In this document: piece after piece, positions 28,600 through 37,312 of the stretch
Layout: every line of letters begins with the position of its first letter
Numbering within the stretch: the first letter of the stretch is position 1
From: CAIVVT01 sp963757265
GTDB lineage: Bacteria; Acidobacteriota; Terriglobia; Bryobacterales; Bryobacteraceae
DNA length: 64,000 nucleotides
Assembly (NCBI GenBank): GCA_963757265.1
Contig: CAVWRA010000006.1
Location: forward strand, 496,001 to 560,000
Reading direction: 5' to 3'
Notes under the pieces: generated by a model
Told to the model about the DNA's origin: nothing
Databases searched by the model: none
What the model saw: only the letters and a program-made list of their open reading frames with translations
Made by a program: the position numbers and the translations under genes

Positions 28600-30609
28600 A
28601 TGAACTTTCTCGACCTCATCTGGCTGATCCCGTTCGTGCCGCTGCTGGGCGCGGCGCTGATGCTCTTTTTCGGGCGCCGCCTGCCCAAGGCCGCCATCAG
28701 CCTGATTTGCCCCGGCGCGGTCGGCGTCTCCTTCCTGCTCTCGCTCGGCGCGGTCATCCAACTCGCCGGCCTGCCTGAAAAACTCCACCAGGTCACTCTT
28801 TTCCCCTGGCTGCCATTGATGAAGGTGGATTTCGCCTACCTGCTCGATCCGCTCAGCTCCGTGATGATCCTCGTCGTCACCGGCGTCGGCTTTCTGATCC
28901 ACGTCTATTCCATCGGCTACATGGGCCACGAGGGCGGTTACTACCGCTTCTTCGGTTACATGAACCTCTTTGTCTTTTTCATGCTGACCCTCGTCCTGGC
29001 CAACAACTATCCGCTGCTGTTCGTCGGCTGGGAGGGCGTCGGCCTGTGCAGCTACCTGCTGATCGGTTTTTACTTCAAGAAGAAGTCCGCCAGCGACGCC
29101 GCCAACAAGGCGTTCATCGTCAACCGCATCGGCGACGCCGGCTTCATCCTGGGGATGTTCTTCCTGTACCAGATCACCGATTCGCTCAAGTTCACCGACG
29201 TGAATGAGGCCCTGCGCTCGGCCCGCTTCGGCGTGGAATCGCACTTCGGCCTGCTGAGTCTGACCGCCCTGCTGCTGTTCATCGGCGCCACTGGCAAATC
29301 GGCGCAGATTCCTTTATACGTCTGGCTGCCCGACGCCATGGAAGGCCCCACGCCCGTGTCCGCCCTGATCCACGCCGCGACCATGGTGACCGCCGGCGTT
29401 TACATGGTGGCGCGTTCGAACGTGCTCTACCAGTTGACGCCCGAGACCTCATTCCTCATCGCCGGCGTCGGAGCTGCGACGGCCATCTTTGCGGCCTCGA
29501 TCGGCCTGGTACAGAACGACATCAAGCGCGTGCTCGCCTACTCCACCATCAGCCAGCTCGGCTACATGTTCGTCGCCGCCGGCGTGGGAGCCTATTGGGT
29601 GGCCATCTTCCATCTCTACACCCACGCCTTTTTTAAGGCCCTGCTATTCCTCGGCGCCGGCAGCGTCATCCACGCCATGAGCGGCGAGCAGGACATGCGT
29701 CGCATGGGCGGCCTGAAGGATAAAATCCCCGTCACTTTCGCCACCATGTTCATCGCCTCGCTGGCCATCGCCGGCATCCCCGGCCTGGCCGGCTTCTTCT
29801 CCAAGGACGAGATCATCTGGCAGACCTGGAGCTCGCCCCTCGGCTCGCATTTCCTCACCGTCGTCGGCCTGATCACCGCCGCCATGACGGCCTTTTACAT
29901 GTGGCGCCTGATGTTCCTGACCTTCTACGGCGAGCCCCGCATGGACGAGCACACCCGCCATCACATCCACGAGTCGCCGCGCACAATGACCGTCCCGCTG
30001 ATGGTGCTCGCCGCCGGCAGCGCCCTCGCAGGCTGGATCGGCGTCCCCAAGATCTTCGGCCTACCCGCTTTCTTCCAGGGTTTTGAACACTGGCTCGAAC
30101 CCGTCTTTGAACCGGTGGCCGCCACGGCGCGCGCGGGCCCCGAAACCGCCGGCCACGCCGCCGAATGGTTCTTGATGGGCGTCTCCATCGTCCTTGCCGT
30201 GGGCGGCATCTGGCTTGCCTATCACGTTTATTGCAAGCTCCGCGCCGGCGAGCGCCCCAGCGGCGGCGTGCTTTACCCCGTGCTGTACAACAAGTGGTAC
30301 GTGGATGAGATTTACAATCTGCTCTTCGTCCGCGGCCTCTCGCTCGGCGGCGGCGCGGCCTGTGCGCGCTTCGACTCCGACGTCGTCGACGGCGGCGTCA
30401 ACGGTACCGCCTGGACCACCCGCCTCGTCTCGACCCTCTCCATGTGGTGGGACACCTGGATCGTCAACGGAGTGGTCAATCTCGGCGCCTTCACCGTGCG
30501 CGCGCTTTCATTCCCCATCCGCTTTCTGCAGTCCGGCTTCCTGCAAAGCTACGCCCTGATCTTCGTCCTCGGCGTCATTCTGATTTTCGGCTACTATTGG
30601 GTGCGCTGA
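28600..30609 (+). CDS. nuoL: NADH-quinone oxidoreductase subunit L
   Basis: A 669-residue proton-pumping antiporter-like subunit. The key acidic residue lies in FVGWEGVGLCSYLLIG and the helix-7 lysine in GATGKSAQIPLYVWLPDAME; a further broken-helix motif is seen near NDIKRVLAYSTISQLGYM. The C-terminal end includes the long lateral helix that runs along NuoM and NuoN. The length is normal for the family. AAGGGACG lies just upstream of the ATG. nuoM starts 3 bases after its stop. Confidence 0.96.
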   Translation: MNFLDLIWLIPFVPLLGAALMLFFGRRLPKAAISLICPGAVGVSFLLSLGAVIQLAGLPEKLHQVTLFPWLPLMKVDFAYLLDPLSSVMILVVTGVGFLIHVYSIGYMGHEGGYYRFFGYMNLFVFFMLTLVLANNYPLLFVGWEGVGLCSYLLIGFYFKKKSASDAANKAFIVNRIGDAGFILGMFFLYQITDSLKFTDVNEALRSARFGVESHFGLLSLTALLLFIGATGKSAQIPLYVWLPDAMEGPTPVSALIHAATMVTAGVYMVARSNVLYQLTPETSFLIAGVGAATAIFAASIGLVQNDIKRVLAYSTISQLGYMFVAAGVGAYWVAIFHLYTHAFFKALLFLGAGSVIHAMSGEQDMRRMGGLKDKIPVTFATMFIASLAIAGIPGLAGFFSKDEIIWQTWSSPLGSHFLTVVGLITAAMTAFYMWRLMFLTFYGEPRMDEHTRHHIHESPRTMTVPLMVLAAGSALAGWIGVPKIFGLPAFFQGFEHWLEPVFEPVAATARAGPETAGHAAEWFLMGVSIVLAVGGIWLAYHVYCKLRAGERPSGGVLYPVLYNKWYVDEIYNLLFVRGLSLGGGAACARFDSDVVDGGVNGTAWTTRLVSTLSMWWDTWIVNGVVNLGAFTVRALSFPIRFLQSGFLQSYALIFVLGVILIFGYYWVR

Positions 30610-30612
30610 ATT

Positions 30613-32286
30613 ATGCCGTCGCACATGCTATCCATCGTTCTTTTCACTCCGCTGGCCGGGTTGCTCGTGCTGCTGTTCATCCCCGGCGAGAACAAGTTCC
30701 TCATCCGGCTGTGGGCCAACATCGTGGCCGGCGCCGGCCTCCTGGTCTCGCTCCCGCTGGTCTTGGCCTTCGATCGCTTCAAGGACGGCTATCAGTTCCT
30801 CGAGCGCGCCGACTGGATCCCCTCGCTCGGCGTCCAGTACCTGGTCGGCATCGACGGCATCTCGCTGCTGATGGTCATGCTCACCACCGTCATGGGCTTC
30901 GTCGCCATCTTCAGTTCCTGGACTTCGATCAACGATCGCGTCAAGTCGTACTACGCCATGTTCCTGCTGCAGCAGGTCGGCATGATCGGCGTCTTCATCT
31001 CCCTCGATTTCCTGCTCTTCTACGTCTTTTGGGAACTCGTGCTCGTGCCGATGTACTTCATCATCGGCATCTGGGGCGGCCAGCGGAGGCTGTATGCCGC
31101 GATCAAGTTCTTCCTCTATACCCTCGCCGGCGGCGTCTTGATGCTGCTCGGCATCCTGACGCTCTATTTCCAATACGCGCAGCGTTTCGGCCATTACACC
31201 TTTGAAATCTCCGAACTGATGAAGCTCAGCCTGCCCCTCGGCCTGCAGCAGTGGGTCTTCTGGGCGTTCTTCATCGGCTTCGCCATCAAGGTGCCGATGT
31301 TCCCCTTCCACACCTGGCTGCCCGATGCGCACACCGAGGCCCCCACCGCCGGCTCGGTCATCCTCGCGGCCGTCCTGCTGAAGATGGGAACTTACGGCTT
31401 CATCCGCTTCTCGCTGCCGCTGCTGCCCAAGGCATCCTCGGATAAAACCATCGTCACCATCCTCGCCGTCCTCTCGCTCATCGGCATCCTCTACGGCGCG
31501 CTGGTCAGTCTGGTGCAAAAGGATTGGAAGAAACTGGTAGCCTACTCCTCGGTCAGCCATCTCGGCTTCTGCACGCTCGGCATCTTTGCGCTGAACCAGA
31601 GCGGCCTTAGCGGCTCCATCATCCAGCAGCTCAACCACGGCATCTCCACCGGCATGCTCTTCCTCATAGTGGGCGTCATCTACGAGCGCCGCCACACCCG
31701 CGAAATCTCCCAATTCGGCGGCCTCGCCAGCGTCATGCCCAACTACGCCATCGTCTTCGCCATCGCCATGCTCTCCAGCGCCGGCCTCCCTCTGCTCAAC
31801 GGTTTCGTCGGCGAATTCACCATCCTCCAGGGCGCTTTCGAGGCCAACAGAATCTGGGCCGCCTTCGGCGTCCTAGGCATCATTTTTGGCGCGGCCTATC
31901 TGCTGTGGCTCTACCAGCGCACCATGCTCGGCGAGGTGACCAACGACAAGAACCGCGGCCTTCCCGATCTCACCTGGCGCGAATGGGCCGTCTTCGTCCC
32001 GCTGCTGCTGTGGGCCGTGACCATCGGCCTCTACCCCAAGCCCTATTTCGACGTCCTCGACAAGCCCGTCGCCGGGATCGTCCACCGCGTTCACCAGTCG
32101 GCCAACACGCCGCTAACCGCGGCCCGATGGGGACAGTCAGCTCAGTCCCTTGTGGTCAAAGCGACCGAAAGGGGACAGTCGAATCTGTCCCTCGTGGACA
32201 GATCTGACAGTCCTCGCCCTCTGGGCAGCAGCGCCGACGCTTCTCCTCAACCGGCCTCGGCCGTCGCGGAGGCTCGCATCCGATGA
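30613..32286 (+). CDS. nuoM: NADH-quinone oxidoreductase subunit M with repeat-derived C-terminus
   Basis: A 557-residue proton-pumping subunit. The conserved carboxylate is in FYVFWELVLVPMYF and the channel lysine in GFAIKVPMFPFHTWLPDAH. The antiporter fold ends near residue 490. The last 50-60 residues are hydrophilic, rich in Ser, Gln and Ala, and coded by GGGGACAGTC-type inverted repeats (32129-32212), so the tail appears to come from an in-frame repeat insertion. The stop overlaps the nuoN start as ATGA. The core should be functional, since the tail follows the last membrane helix. Confidence 0.94.
   Translation: MPSHMLSIVLFTPLAGLLVLLFIPGENKFLIRLWANIVAGAGLLVSLPLVLAFDRFKDGYQFLERADWIPSLGVQYLVGIDGISLLMVMLTTVMGFVAIFSSWTSINDRVKSYYAMFLLQQVGMIGVFISLDFLLFYVFWELVLVPMYFIIGIWGGQRRLYAAIKFFLYTLAGGVLMLLGILTLYFQYAQRFGHYTFEISELMKLSLPLGLQQWVFWAFFIGFAIKVPMFPFHTWLPDAHTEAPTAGSVILAAVLLKMGTYGFIRFSLPLLPKASSDKTIVTILAVLSLIGILYGALVSLVQKDWKKLVAYSSVSHLGFCTLGIFALNQSGLSGSIIQQLNHGISTGMLFLIVGVIYERRHTREISQFGGLASVMPNYAIVFAIAMLSSAGLPLLNGFVGEFTILQGAFEANRIWAAFGVLGIIFGAAYLLWLYQRTMLGEVTNDKNRGLPDLTWREWAVFVPLLLWAVTIGLYPKPYFDVLDKPVAGIVHRVHQSANTPLTAARWGQSAQSLVVKATERGQSNLSLVDRSDSPRPLGSSADASPQPASAVAEARIR
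32129..32212. repeat. REP-like inverted repeats inside the nuoM 3' end
   Basis: Two copies spaced 42 bases apart begin GGGGACAGTC (32129 and 32171) and continue to a GTCCCT half (for example CTGTCCCTCGTGG). Each copy is an inverted repeat, and a third shorter GGACAG/CTGACAGTCC element follows. The 42-base spacing is 14 codons, which keeps the frame. Confidence 0.6.
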
Positions 32287-33812
32287 GCGTTCCATTCACC
32301 CACACTCCCGAGTACTTCGCGCTGCTGCCCGCCATCCTGCTCGCGCTGTTCGGCTGCGCCACGCTGCTCTTCGATTTCTGGATCTTCCCCGAGCCGCGCC
32401 AGCGTCGGCATCTCATCTGGTTCCTACTGGTCGGCGAAGGCTTCACGGGTGTCGCGCTGGCGCGCCAGACCCTCGAGCTCATGGCTCCGCAGTTGACACG
32501 TTGGAAGGCGCTGCTCGGCTTGATGCAGGGGACCCTTCCCGTGCAACCGGCCGGCGAGATTCCGGCCTTCCACGGCGCCCTCGTCATCGACGGCTTCTCG
32601 CTCTACTTCAACTGGATTTTCCTCGCCGCCACCGTGCTGGTCGCGCTCTTCTCCTACCGCTACTTCGAGCTCCGCGACGAGCACCACGGCGAATACTACG
32701 GCCTGCTGATGCTCGCCCAGACCGGCATGTTCTTCCTGGCCAGCGGCAACGAGCTCATCACCCTTTTCATCGGCCTCGAAACCATGGCCGTGAGCTTCTA
32801 CATCCTGGTCGGTTTCCTGCGCCGCGACCAGCGCTCCAACGAGGCCGCGCTGAAATACCTCCTCCTCGGCGGCTTCTCCAGCGGCTTCCTGGTCTACGGC
32901 TTCTCCATCCTCTACGGCATCTCCGGCTCCACCATGCTGCGCGACATCGGCGATGCCGTCGCCGGCCGCGATCCCTTCGACCCGCTGCTGTTCCTCGCCA
33001 TTGCCACCATCCTCGTCGGCCTGTTTTTCAAGATCTCCGCCGCGCCGTTCCACATGTGGGCCCCCGACGCCTATGAAGGCGCGCCCACCACCGTCGCCGC
33101 CTATCTCGCCGTCGGCTCCAAGGCCGCCTCGTTCGCTCTGATCCTGCGTCTGCTCATGGGCCCGCTCGCCACCGCCCGCGCCGCCTGGGAGCCCCTGCTC
33201 ATCGGCGCCGCGGTCCTCTCCATGACCATCGGCAACCTCGCCGCCCTCACCCAGACCAACACCAAGCGCCTGCTCGCTTACTCCTCCATCAACCATGCCG
33301 GCTACATCCTGCTCGGCATCATCGCCGGCAACGCCATGGGCATTCAGGGCGTGCTCATTTACCTCCTCGTTTACGCTTTCATGAACCTCGGCGCCTTCCT
33401 TGTCCTGACTTCCCTGGCCAGCCAGGGCATCGCCGGCGACGATATCAACGACCTGAATGGCCTGATGCGCCGCAGTCCCGCCCACGCGCTATGGATGCTC
33501 GTCTTCCTGCTCTCGCTGGCCGGCATCCCGCCCACCGCCGGCTTCCTTGGCAAGTACCTGATCTTCCTCGCCCTGCTCCAGACTGGCCATCCCATTCTGG
33601 CCGTCATCGCCGCCCTCTATGTCGCCGTCGCCATCTACTATTACTTCCGCCTGGTGCGCGCCATGTTCACCTCGACCTTCGAAAGTGAAGCCCCGGTCTC
33701 CTCCAGCCTCGGTATGAAAGTGGCCCTTGGCGTTACCGGCGTGCTCACGCTCGTCATCGGCGTCTATCCCGAACCCTGGGTCCGCCTCGCCCAGTGGAGC
33801 TTCAACCGCTGA
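32283..33812 (+). CDS. nuoN: NADH-quinone oxidoreductase subunit N
   Basis: A 509-residue antiporter-like subunit, the one closest to the quinone end of the membrane arm. It shows the acidic helix motif FIGLETMAVSFYILVGF, the lysine motif FFKISAAPFHMWAPDAYEGA and NTKRLLAYSSINHAGY. About 14 hydrophobic segments are present. The start overlaps the nuoM stop as ATGA, so they are translationally coupled. nuoH follows after about 11 bases. Confidence 0.96.
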   Translation: MSVPFTHTPEYFALLPAILLALFGCATLLFDFWIFPEPRQRRHLIWFLLVGEGFTGVALARQTLELMAPQLTRWKALLGLMQGTLPVQPAGEIPAFHGALVIDGFSLYFNWIFLAATVLVALFSYRYFELRDEHHGEYYGLLMLAQTGMFFLASGNELITLFIGLETMAVSFYILVGFLRRDQRSNEAALKYLLLGGFSSGFLVYGFSILYGISGSTMLRDIGDAVAGRDPFDPLLFLAIATILVGLFFKISAAPFHMWAPDAYEGAPTTVAAYLAVGSKAASFALILRLLMGPLATARAAWEPLLIGAAVLSMTIGNLAALTQTNTKRLLAYSSINHAGYILLGIIAGNAMGIQGVLIYLLVYAFMNLGAFLVLTSLASQGIAGDDINDLNGLMRRSPAHALWMLVFLLSLAGIPPTAGFLGKYLIFLALLQTGHPILAVIAALYVAVAIYYYFRLVRAMFTSTFESEAPVSSSLGMKVALGVTGVLTLVIGVYPEPWVRLAQWSFNR

Positions 33813-33823
33813 GATTCCGCCCC

Positions 33824-35002
33824 ATGCAAGCCATTCTTTCCAATCCCTGGTTCCTCCCCCTGACGCTGACCCTCGTCATCATTGGCGTGGTCCCCCTCGC
33901 CGTCGCCTACACCGTGCTGCTCGAACGCAAGGTCCTGGCCGACATGCAGGTCCGCCTCGGCCCCATGCGAGTTGGTCCCCACGGCTCCCTTCAGACCCTC
34001 GCCGACGCCGTCAAGCTCCTGCTCAAGGAAGACATCATCCCCTCCGCCTCCAGCCATCTTCTTTTCCGCTTTGCCCCCGTCATCTCCTTCTTCACCGCCG
34101 CCACCTGCCTGGCCGTCATCCCCTACTCTGCCTCGCTCCACGTCATCGACGCCAATGTCGGCCTGCTTCTCATCACCGCGCTTTCCTCCGTTGGCGTGCT
34201 CGGCATCATCCTCGGCGGCTGGTCTTCCAACAGCCACTACTCCCTCCTCGGCGGCCTGCGCGGCGCCGCGCAGCTTGTCAGCTACGAGGTCGCCCTCGCG
34301 CTCGCCCTCGTCTCCGGCGTCATGGCCGCCGGCACGCTCTCCCTCACCGGAATCGTCAACGCCCAGCTCCACCGCCACGTCTGGTTCGTCTTCGACAACT
34401 TCGGCCTGATGATCGTGCCCTTCATGATTTACTTCATCAGCTCCGTCGCCGAAACCAACCGCGCCCCCTTCGATCTCCCGGAGGCGGAAAGCGAACTGGT
34501 CGCTGGCTACTCCACCGAGTACAGCGGCTTCCGCTACGCCATCTATTTCCTCGCTGAGTACACCGCCATGTTCGTCGTCGGCTCTGTCGCCATCACCGTC
34601 TTCTGGGGCGGCTGGCTGCGGCCATTCCCCAACGTCGCCTGGCTCGCCGTTCCGCTCGACTACGGCGGCCCGCTGCTGGTCTTTGGCGCCCTCGGCGCCA
34701 TGTGTCTGTATCTCGTCAAAAGGCAGCCCATCCGGGGTTACGCCATCGCCATGGTCTGCTTGGGCGTCTCTTTCTTCGCCCTGGCCGCCCTGTACCTGAT
34801 CCCGGCCGTCAACGTCCCCTCCGCCCCCGTCTTCTGGTTCCTGCTCAAGCTCTTCCTCGTCCTCTACGTCATGATCTGGCTGCGCGGCACCTTCCCCCGC
34901 TACCGCTACGACCAGCTCATGAATATCGGCTGGAAAGTCATGATCCCCGCTGCCCTCGGTGCCCTCTTCCTCAACGCTTTGGTTGGCCTGCTCCACGGCT
35001 GA
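33824..35002 (+). CDS. nuoH: NADH-quinone oxidoreductase subunit H
   Basis: A 392-residue membrane subunit that anchors the peripheral arm and lines the quinone tunnel. It shows LLERKVLADMQVRLGPMRVG, the cytoplasmic loop motif APFDLPEAESELVAGYSTEY and the LAEYTAMF helix. The ATG at 33824 is chosen because the family N-terminus begins there; the frame is open 30 bases further upstream inside the end of nuoN. In most genomes nuoH lies between nuoG and nuoI; here it closes the cluster. No clear terminator follows before the next gene. Confidence 0.95.
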   Translation: MQAILSNPWFLPLTLTLVIIGVVPLAVAYTVLLERKVLADMQVRLGPMRVGPHGSLQTLADAVKLLLKEDIIPSASSHLLFRFAPVISFFTAATCLAVIPYSASLHVIDANVGLLLITALSSVGVLGIILGGWSSNSHYSLLGGLRGAAQLVSYEVALALALVSGVMAAGTLSLTGIVNAQLHRHVWFVFDNFGLMIVPFMIYFISSVAETNRAPFDLPEAESELVAGYSTEYSGFRYAIYFLAEYTAMFVVGSVAITVFWGGWLRPFPNVAWLAVPLDYGGPLLVFGALGAMCLYLVKRQPIRGYAIAMVCLGVSFFALAALYLIPAVNVPSAPVFWFLLKLFLVLYVMIWLRGTFPRYRYDQLMNIGWKVMIPAALGALFLNALVGLLHG

Positions 35003-35130
35003 GCGTACCCCGCGCTCGCCCGCCTTCCGTCTATGCCCGCAGTGGGCCAGTCTCGCCATTGACCCCATCAGGTAGATCGGCTACTATGGCGGGATACTGG
35101 GCCTTTGCGCCTATGTGAAGGAGGAATCTC

Positions 35131-36810
35131 ATGACTCGTTCGCGAACCGGCTATCGCCCGATAGTTTTGAGAGGCCTGCATGTGCTGCTTGGCTCAGCCA
35201 TGCTCCTCTTTGTCCTGCAAACCCAGGCGCTGGCCCAATCCCTGTCCACGCGCCATGTGCGTCAGGAAGTATTCGGCGGCGAGGCGCAGTTCCAGAACCG
35301 GCTGCCCGCAACTCAGTCCTTGAGCCTGAACATCGCTCTTCCGCTGCGCAATGAGGCCCAGTTGGACACTCTGCTGCAGCAGCTCTACGATCCCCAAAGC
35401 CCTTCGTTTCATCAGTTTCTCAGCGTGGAGGAGTTCACTGACCGCTTTGGTCCCACCGCCGACGACTACGCTGCGGTCATTAGTTATGCCCGGAAAAGCG
35501 GCCTGACGGTGACCGGCACTTTCCCCAATCGTCTGGTAGTGAATGTGGCCGGGTCGGTGGCGACCGTGGAGAAGGCCTTCCATGTGAGCATGGGCTCCTA
35601 TCAGCACCCCTACGAACCGCGCTCCTTCTACTCGCCCGACCGCGAGCCCTCGGCCGACCTCTCCGTGCCGCTGTGGCACATCTCGGGCCTCGATAACTTC
35701 TCAATCCCGCGTCCCGCCAGTCTGAAGAGAGCTCCCGACGGGAATGTTTCGAATGCGCGCACCAGCACGACCGGCTCCGGGCCCGGCGGATACTTTCTCG
35801 GCAGCGACCTGCGCGCGGCTTACTATGGCAGCGGATCGCTCACCGGCACGGGCCAATCGGTCGGGCTGCTGGAATTCGCGGGATTGAACGTCTCCGACGT
35901 CCACAACTACTTCACTGCGGTGGGGCAACCTTTCAACGTCACCGTCACGTTGGTATCCGCGGATGGGTCCAGCACGAGCTGCCCCACTGCGAGCTGCGAC
36001 GACACCGAACAGGCCTTGGACGTCGAAGTGGCAATCTCCATGGCGCCGGGCATGAAATCCGCACTGGTCTACATCTCCGATACCAGCGATGTCGCCATCT
36101 TCAACCGCATGGCCTCGGACAATATCGCCAAGTCTCTGAGCTGTTCCTGGGGCTGGAGTCCCGCCGACCCGTCCAGCGACGACCCGATCTTCAAGGAGTT
36201 CGCCGCGCAGGGCCAGAATCTCTTTGTGGCCTCTGGCGACAGCGGCGCATACGGCCGACGATCGCGCTATGTTTACCCGGCGGATGACGCCTATGTCACG
36301 TCGGTGGGCGGCACGGACCTGGTCACCAACGGTGCCGGCGGCGCCTGGAAATCCGAAACCGCCTGGGTCGATAGCGGCGGCGGGATTTCTCCCAACCACA
36401 TCGCGATTCCCAGCTACCAGCTCACCCCGGGAGTGATCACCACGGCCAACAAAGGATCCAAGACTTACCGCAACTCCCCCGACGTGGCCGCCGAAGCCAA
36501 CACCGACAATTACATCTGCTACGACGGCGTCTGCGCCGGCGGCTGGGGCGGAACGAGCTTCGCGGCGCCCCGTTGGGCCGGCTACCTGGCGTTGGCCAAT
36601 CAACAAGCTGTCTCCCACAGTGACAAGCCCATCGGCTTCATCAACCCGACGCTCTATACGATTGGCCTGGGGTCGAGCTATTCCACCAACTTCCACGACA
36701 TCACCAGCGGCAGCAATGGCACCTACTCTTGCCAGAAGGGCTACGACCTGGTCACCGGCTGGGGCAGCCCGAATGCCCTCGGCGGCCTGATCACCGCTCT
36801 CGCCCCGTAA
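35131..36810 (+). CDS. secreted S53 pro-kumamolisin peptidase
   Basis: A 559-residue exported acid endopeptidase with signal peptide (residues 1-35), an activation prodomain (about 40-190, with FHQFLSVEEFTDRFGP) and the catalytic domain. The sedolisin triad is visible as Glu293 and Asp297 in DTEQALDVE and Ser476 in GGTSFAAPRW; ASGDSGAYG is the oxyanion-hole region, and the C-terminal calcium site includes YDLVTGWGSPNA. The ATG has AAGGAGGAA at 35116-35124. Such enzymes scavenge protein in acidic soil. It stands alone, about 130 bases after nuoH, and probably has its own promoter. Confidence 0.93.
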   Translation: MTRSRTGYRPIVLRGLHVLLGSAMLLFVLQTQALAQSLSTRHVRQEVFGGEAQFQNRLPATQSLSLNIALPLRNEAQLDTLLQQLYDPQSPSFHQFLSVEEFTDRFGPTADDYAAVISYARKSGLTVTGTFPNRLVVNVAGSVATVEKAFHVSMGSYQHPYEPRSFYSPDREPSADLSVPLWHISGLDNFSIPRPASLKRAPDGNVSNARTSTTGSGPGGYFLGSDLRAAYYGSGSLTGTGQSVGLLEFAGLNVSDVHNYFTAVGQPFNVTVTLVSADGSSTSCPTASCDDTEQALDVEVAISMAPGMKSALVYISDTSDVAIFNRMASDNIAKSLSCSWGWSPADPSSDDPIFKEFAAQGQNLFVASGDSGAYGRRSRYVYPADDAYVTSVGGTDLVTNGAGGAWKSETAWVDSGGGISPNHIAIPSYQLTPGVITTANKGSKTYRNSPDVAAEANTDNYICYDGVCAGGWGGTSFAAPRWAGYLALANQQAVSHSDKPIGFINPTLYTIGLGSSYSTNFHDITSGSNGTYSCQKGYDLVTGWGSPNALGGLITALAP

Positions 36811-36874
36811 CGGCTCGGAACAAACTACGTCGTCCCCAGCAGCTTGACACGCGGGTGTAGATTGAGAAAAGGAA

Positions 36875-36898
36875 GCCCCGGCGTAGGCCGGGGCTTTT
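36875..36898. terminator. bidirectional intrinsic terminator
   Basis: GCCCCGGC, a four-base loop and GCCGGGGC form a perfect 8-bp stem followed by TTTT on the plus strand; the minus strand has TTCCTTTTCTC after it. It lies 65 bases beyond the kumamolisin stop and just past the stop of the minus-strand reading frame at 36898-37275. Confidence 0.8.
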
Positions 36899-37275
36899 CA
36901 ATTTACCGCTGGCCAATCGGCGCCGGCGTCCAGTTCTTCGACAACCGAATATCGTGCCCCCTCCCCGTCGCCGATTCGCACCTCCTTTCTGAGCCGCGAC
37001 GCTGCGGGAACAGTCTTGCCGCCCATAGCGACACGTTGGCGTACAAAAGGCGAATTACTATCGTACGATAGCCGATTTGATCCATTGAATCGAAAAGTAC
37101 CCCCAAAGAATTGGCTTTGTTCCTCACTTTTGCGTTTTGCGCCGCTGCGCGACGCCGGACCCCTCGCTCTGAGGCCCTCGCCACTCGGCACTACTTCCGG
37201 GCGAATACACAGCGAAAATGTCGGCCCCCTTCCGTCCCGATATCCGGCCTGCGGTAAGCTCTCTCGCAGGGCCAT
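36898..37275 (-). CDS. hypothetical protein, 125 residues
   Basis: I do not recognise this protein. The reading frame is supported by a strong ribosome site on the minus strand (GGAGG seven bases before the ATG at 37275) and by a terminator that fits its 3' end. The product is basic and hydrophilic in its first half (GPASRSGAKRKSEEQ), has no signal peptide or membrane segment, and shows no known motif. It fills most of an otherwise 500-base gap between the kumamolisin and GH31 genes. It may be a small real gene or a chance frame; no other gene depends on it. Confidence 0.4.
   Translation of the reverse strand: MALRESLPQAGYRDGRGPTFSLCIRPEVVPSGEGLRARGPASRSGAKRKSEEQSQFFGGTFRFNGSNRLSYDSNSPFVRQRVAMGGKTVPAASRLRKEVRIGDGEGARYSVVEELDAGADWPAVN
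37058..37071. promoter_or_regulatory. 14-bp perfect palindrome CTATCGTACGATAG
   Basis: A perfect inverted repeat, 240 bases upstream of the GH31 gene and inside the hypothetical minus-strand gene. Its length and symmetry fit a dimeric repressor site, but no promoter boxes are evident beside it. Confidence 0.3.
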
Positions 37276-37312
37276 TCACTGACCTCCTCGCGTCGCCAGC
37301 GCATGAGATAGG

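Noticed and set aside
25393..33485. Long minus-strand frames opposite the nuo genes
   Set aside because: Low-complexity acidic products opposite strongly conserved complex I genes.
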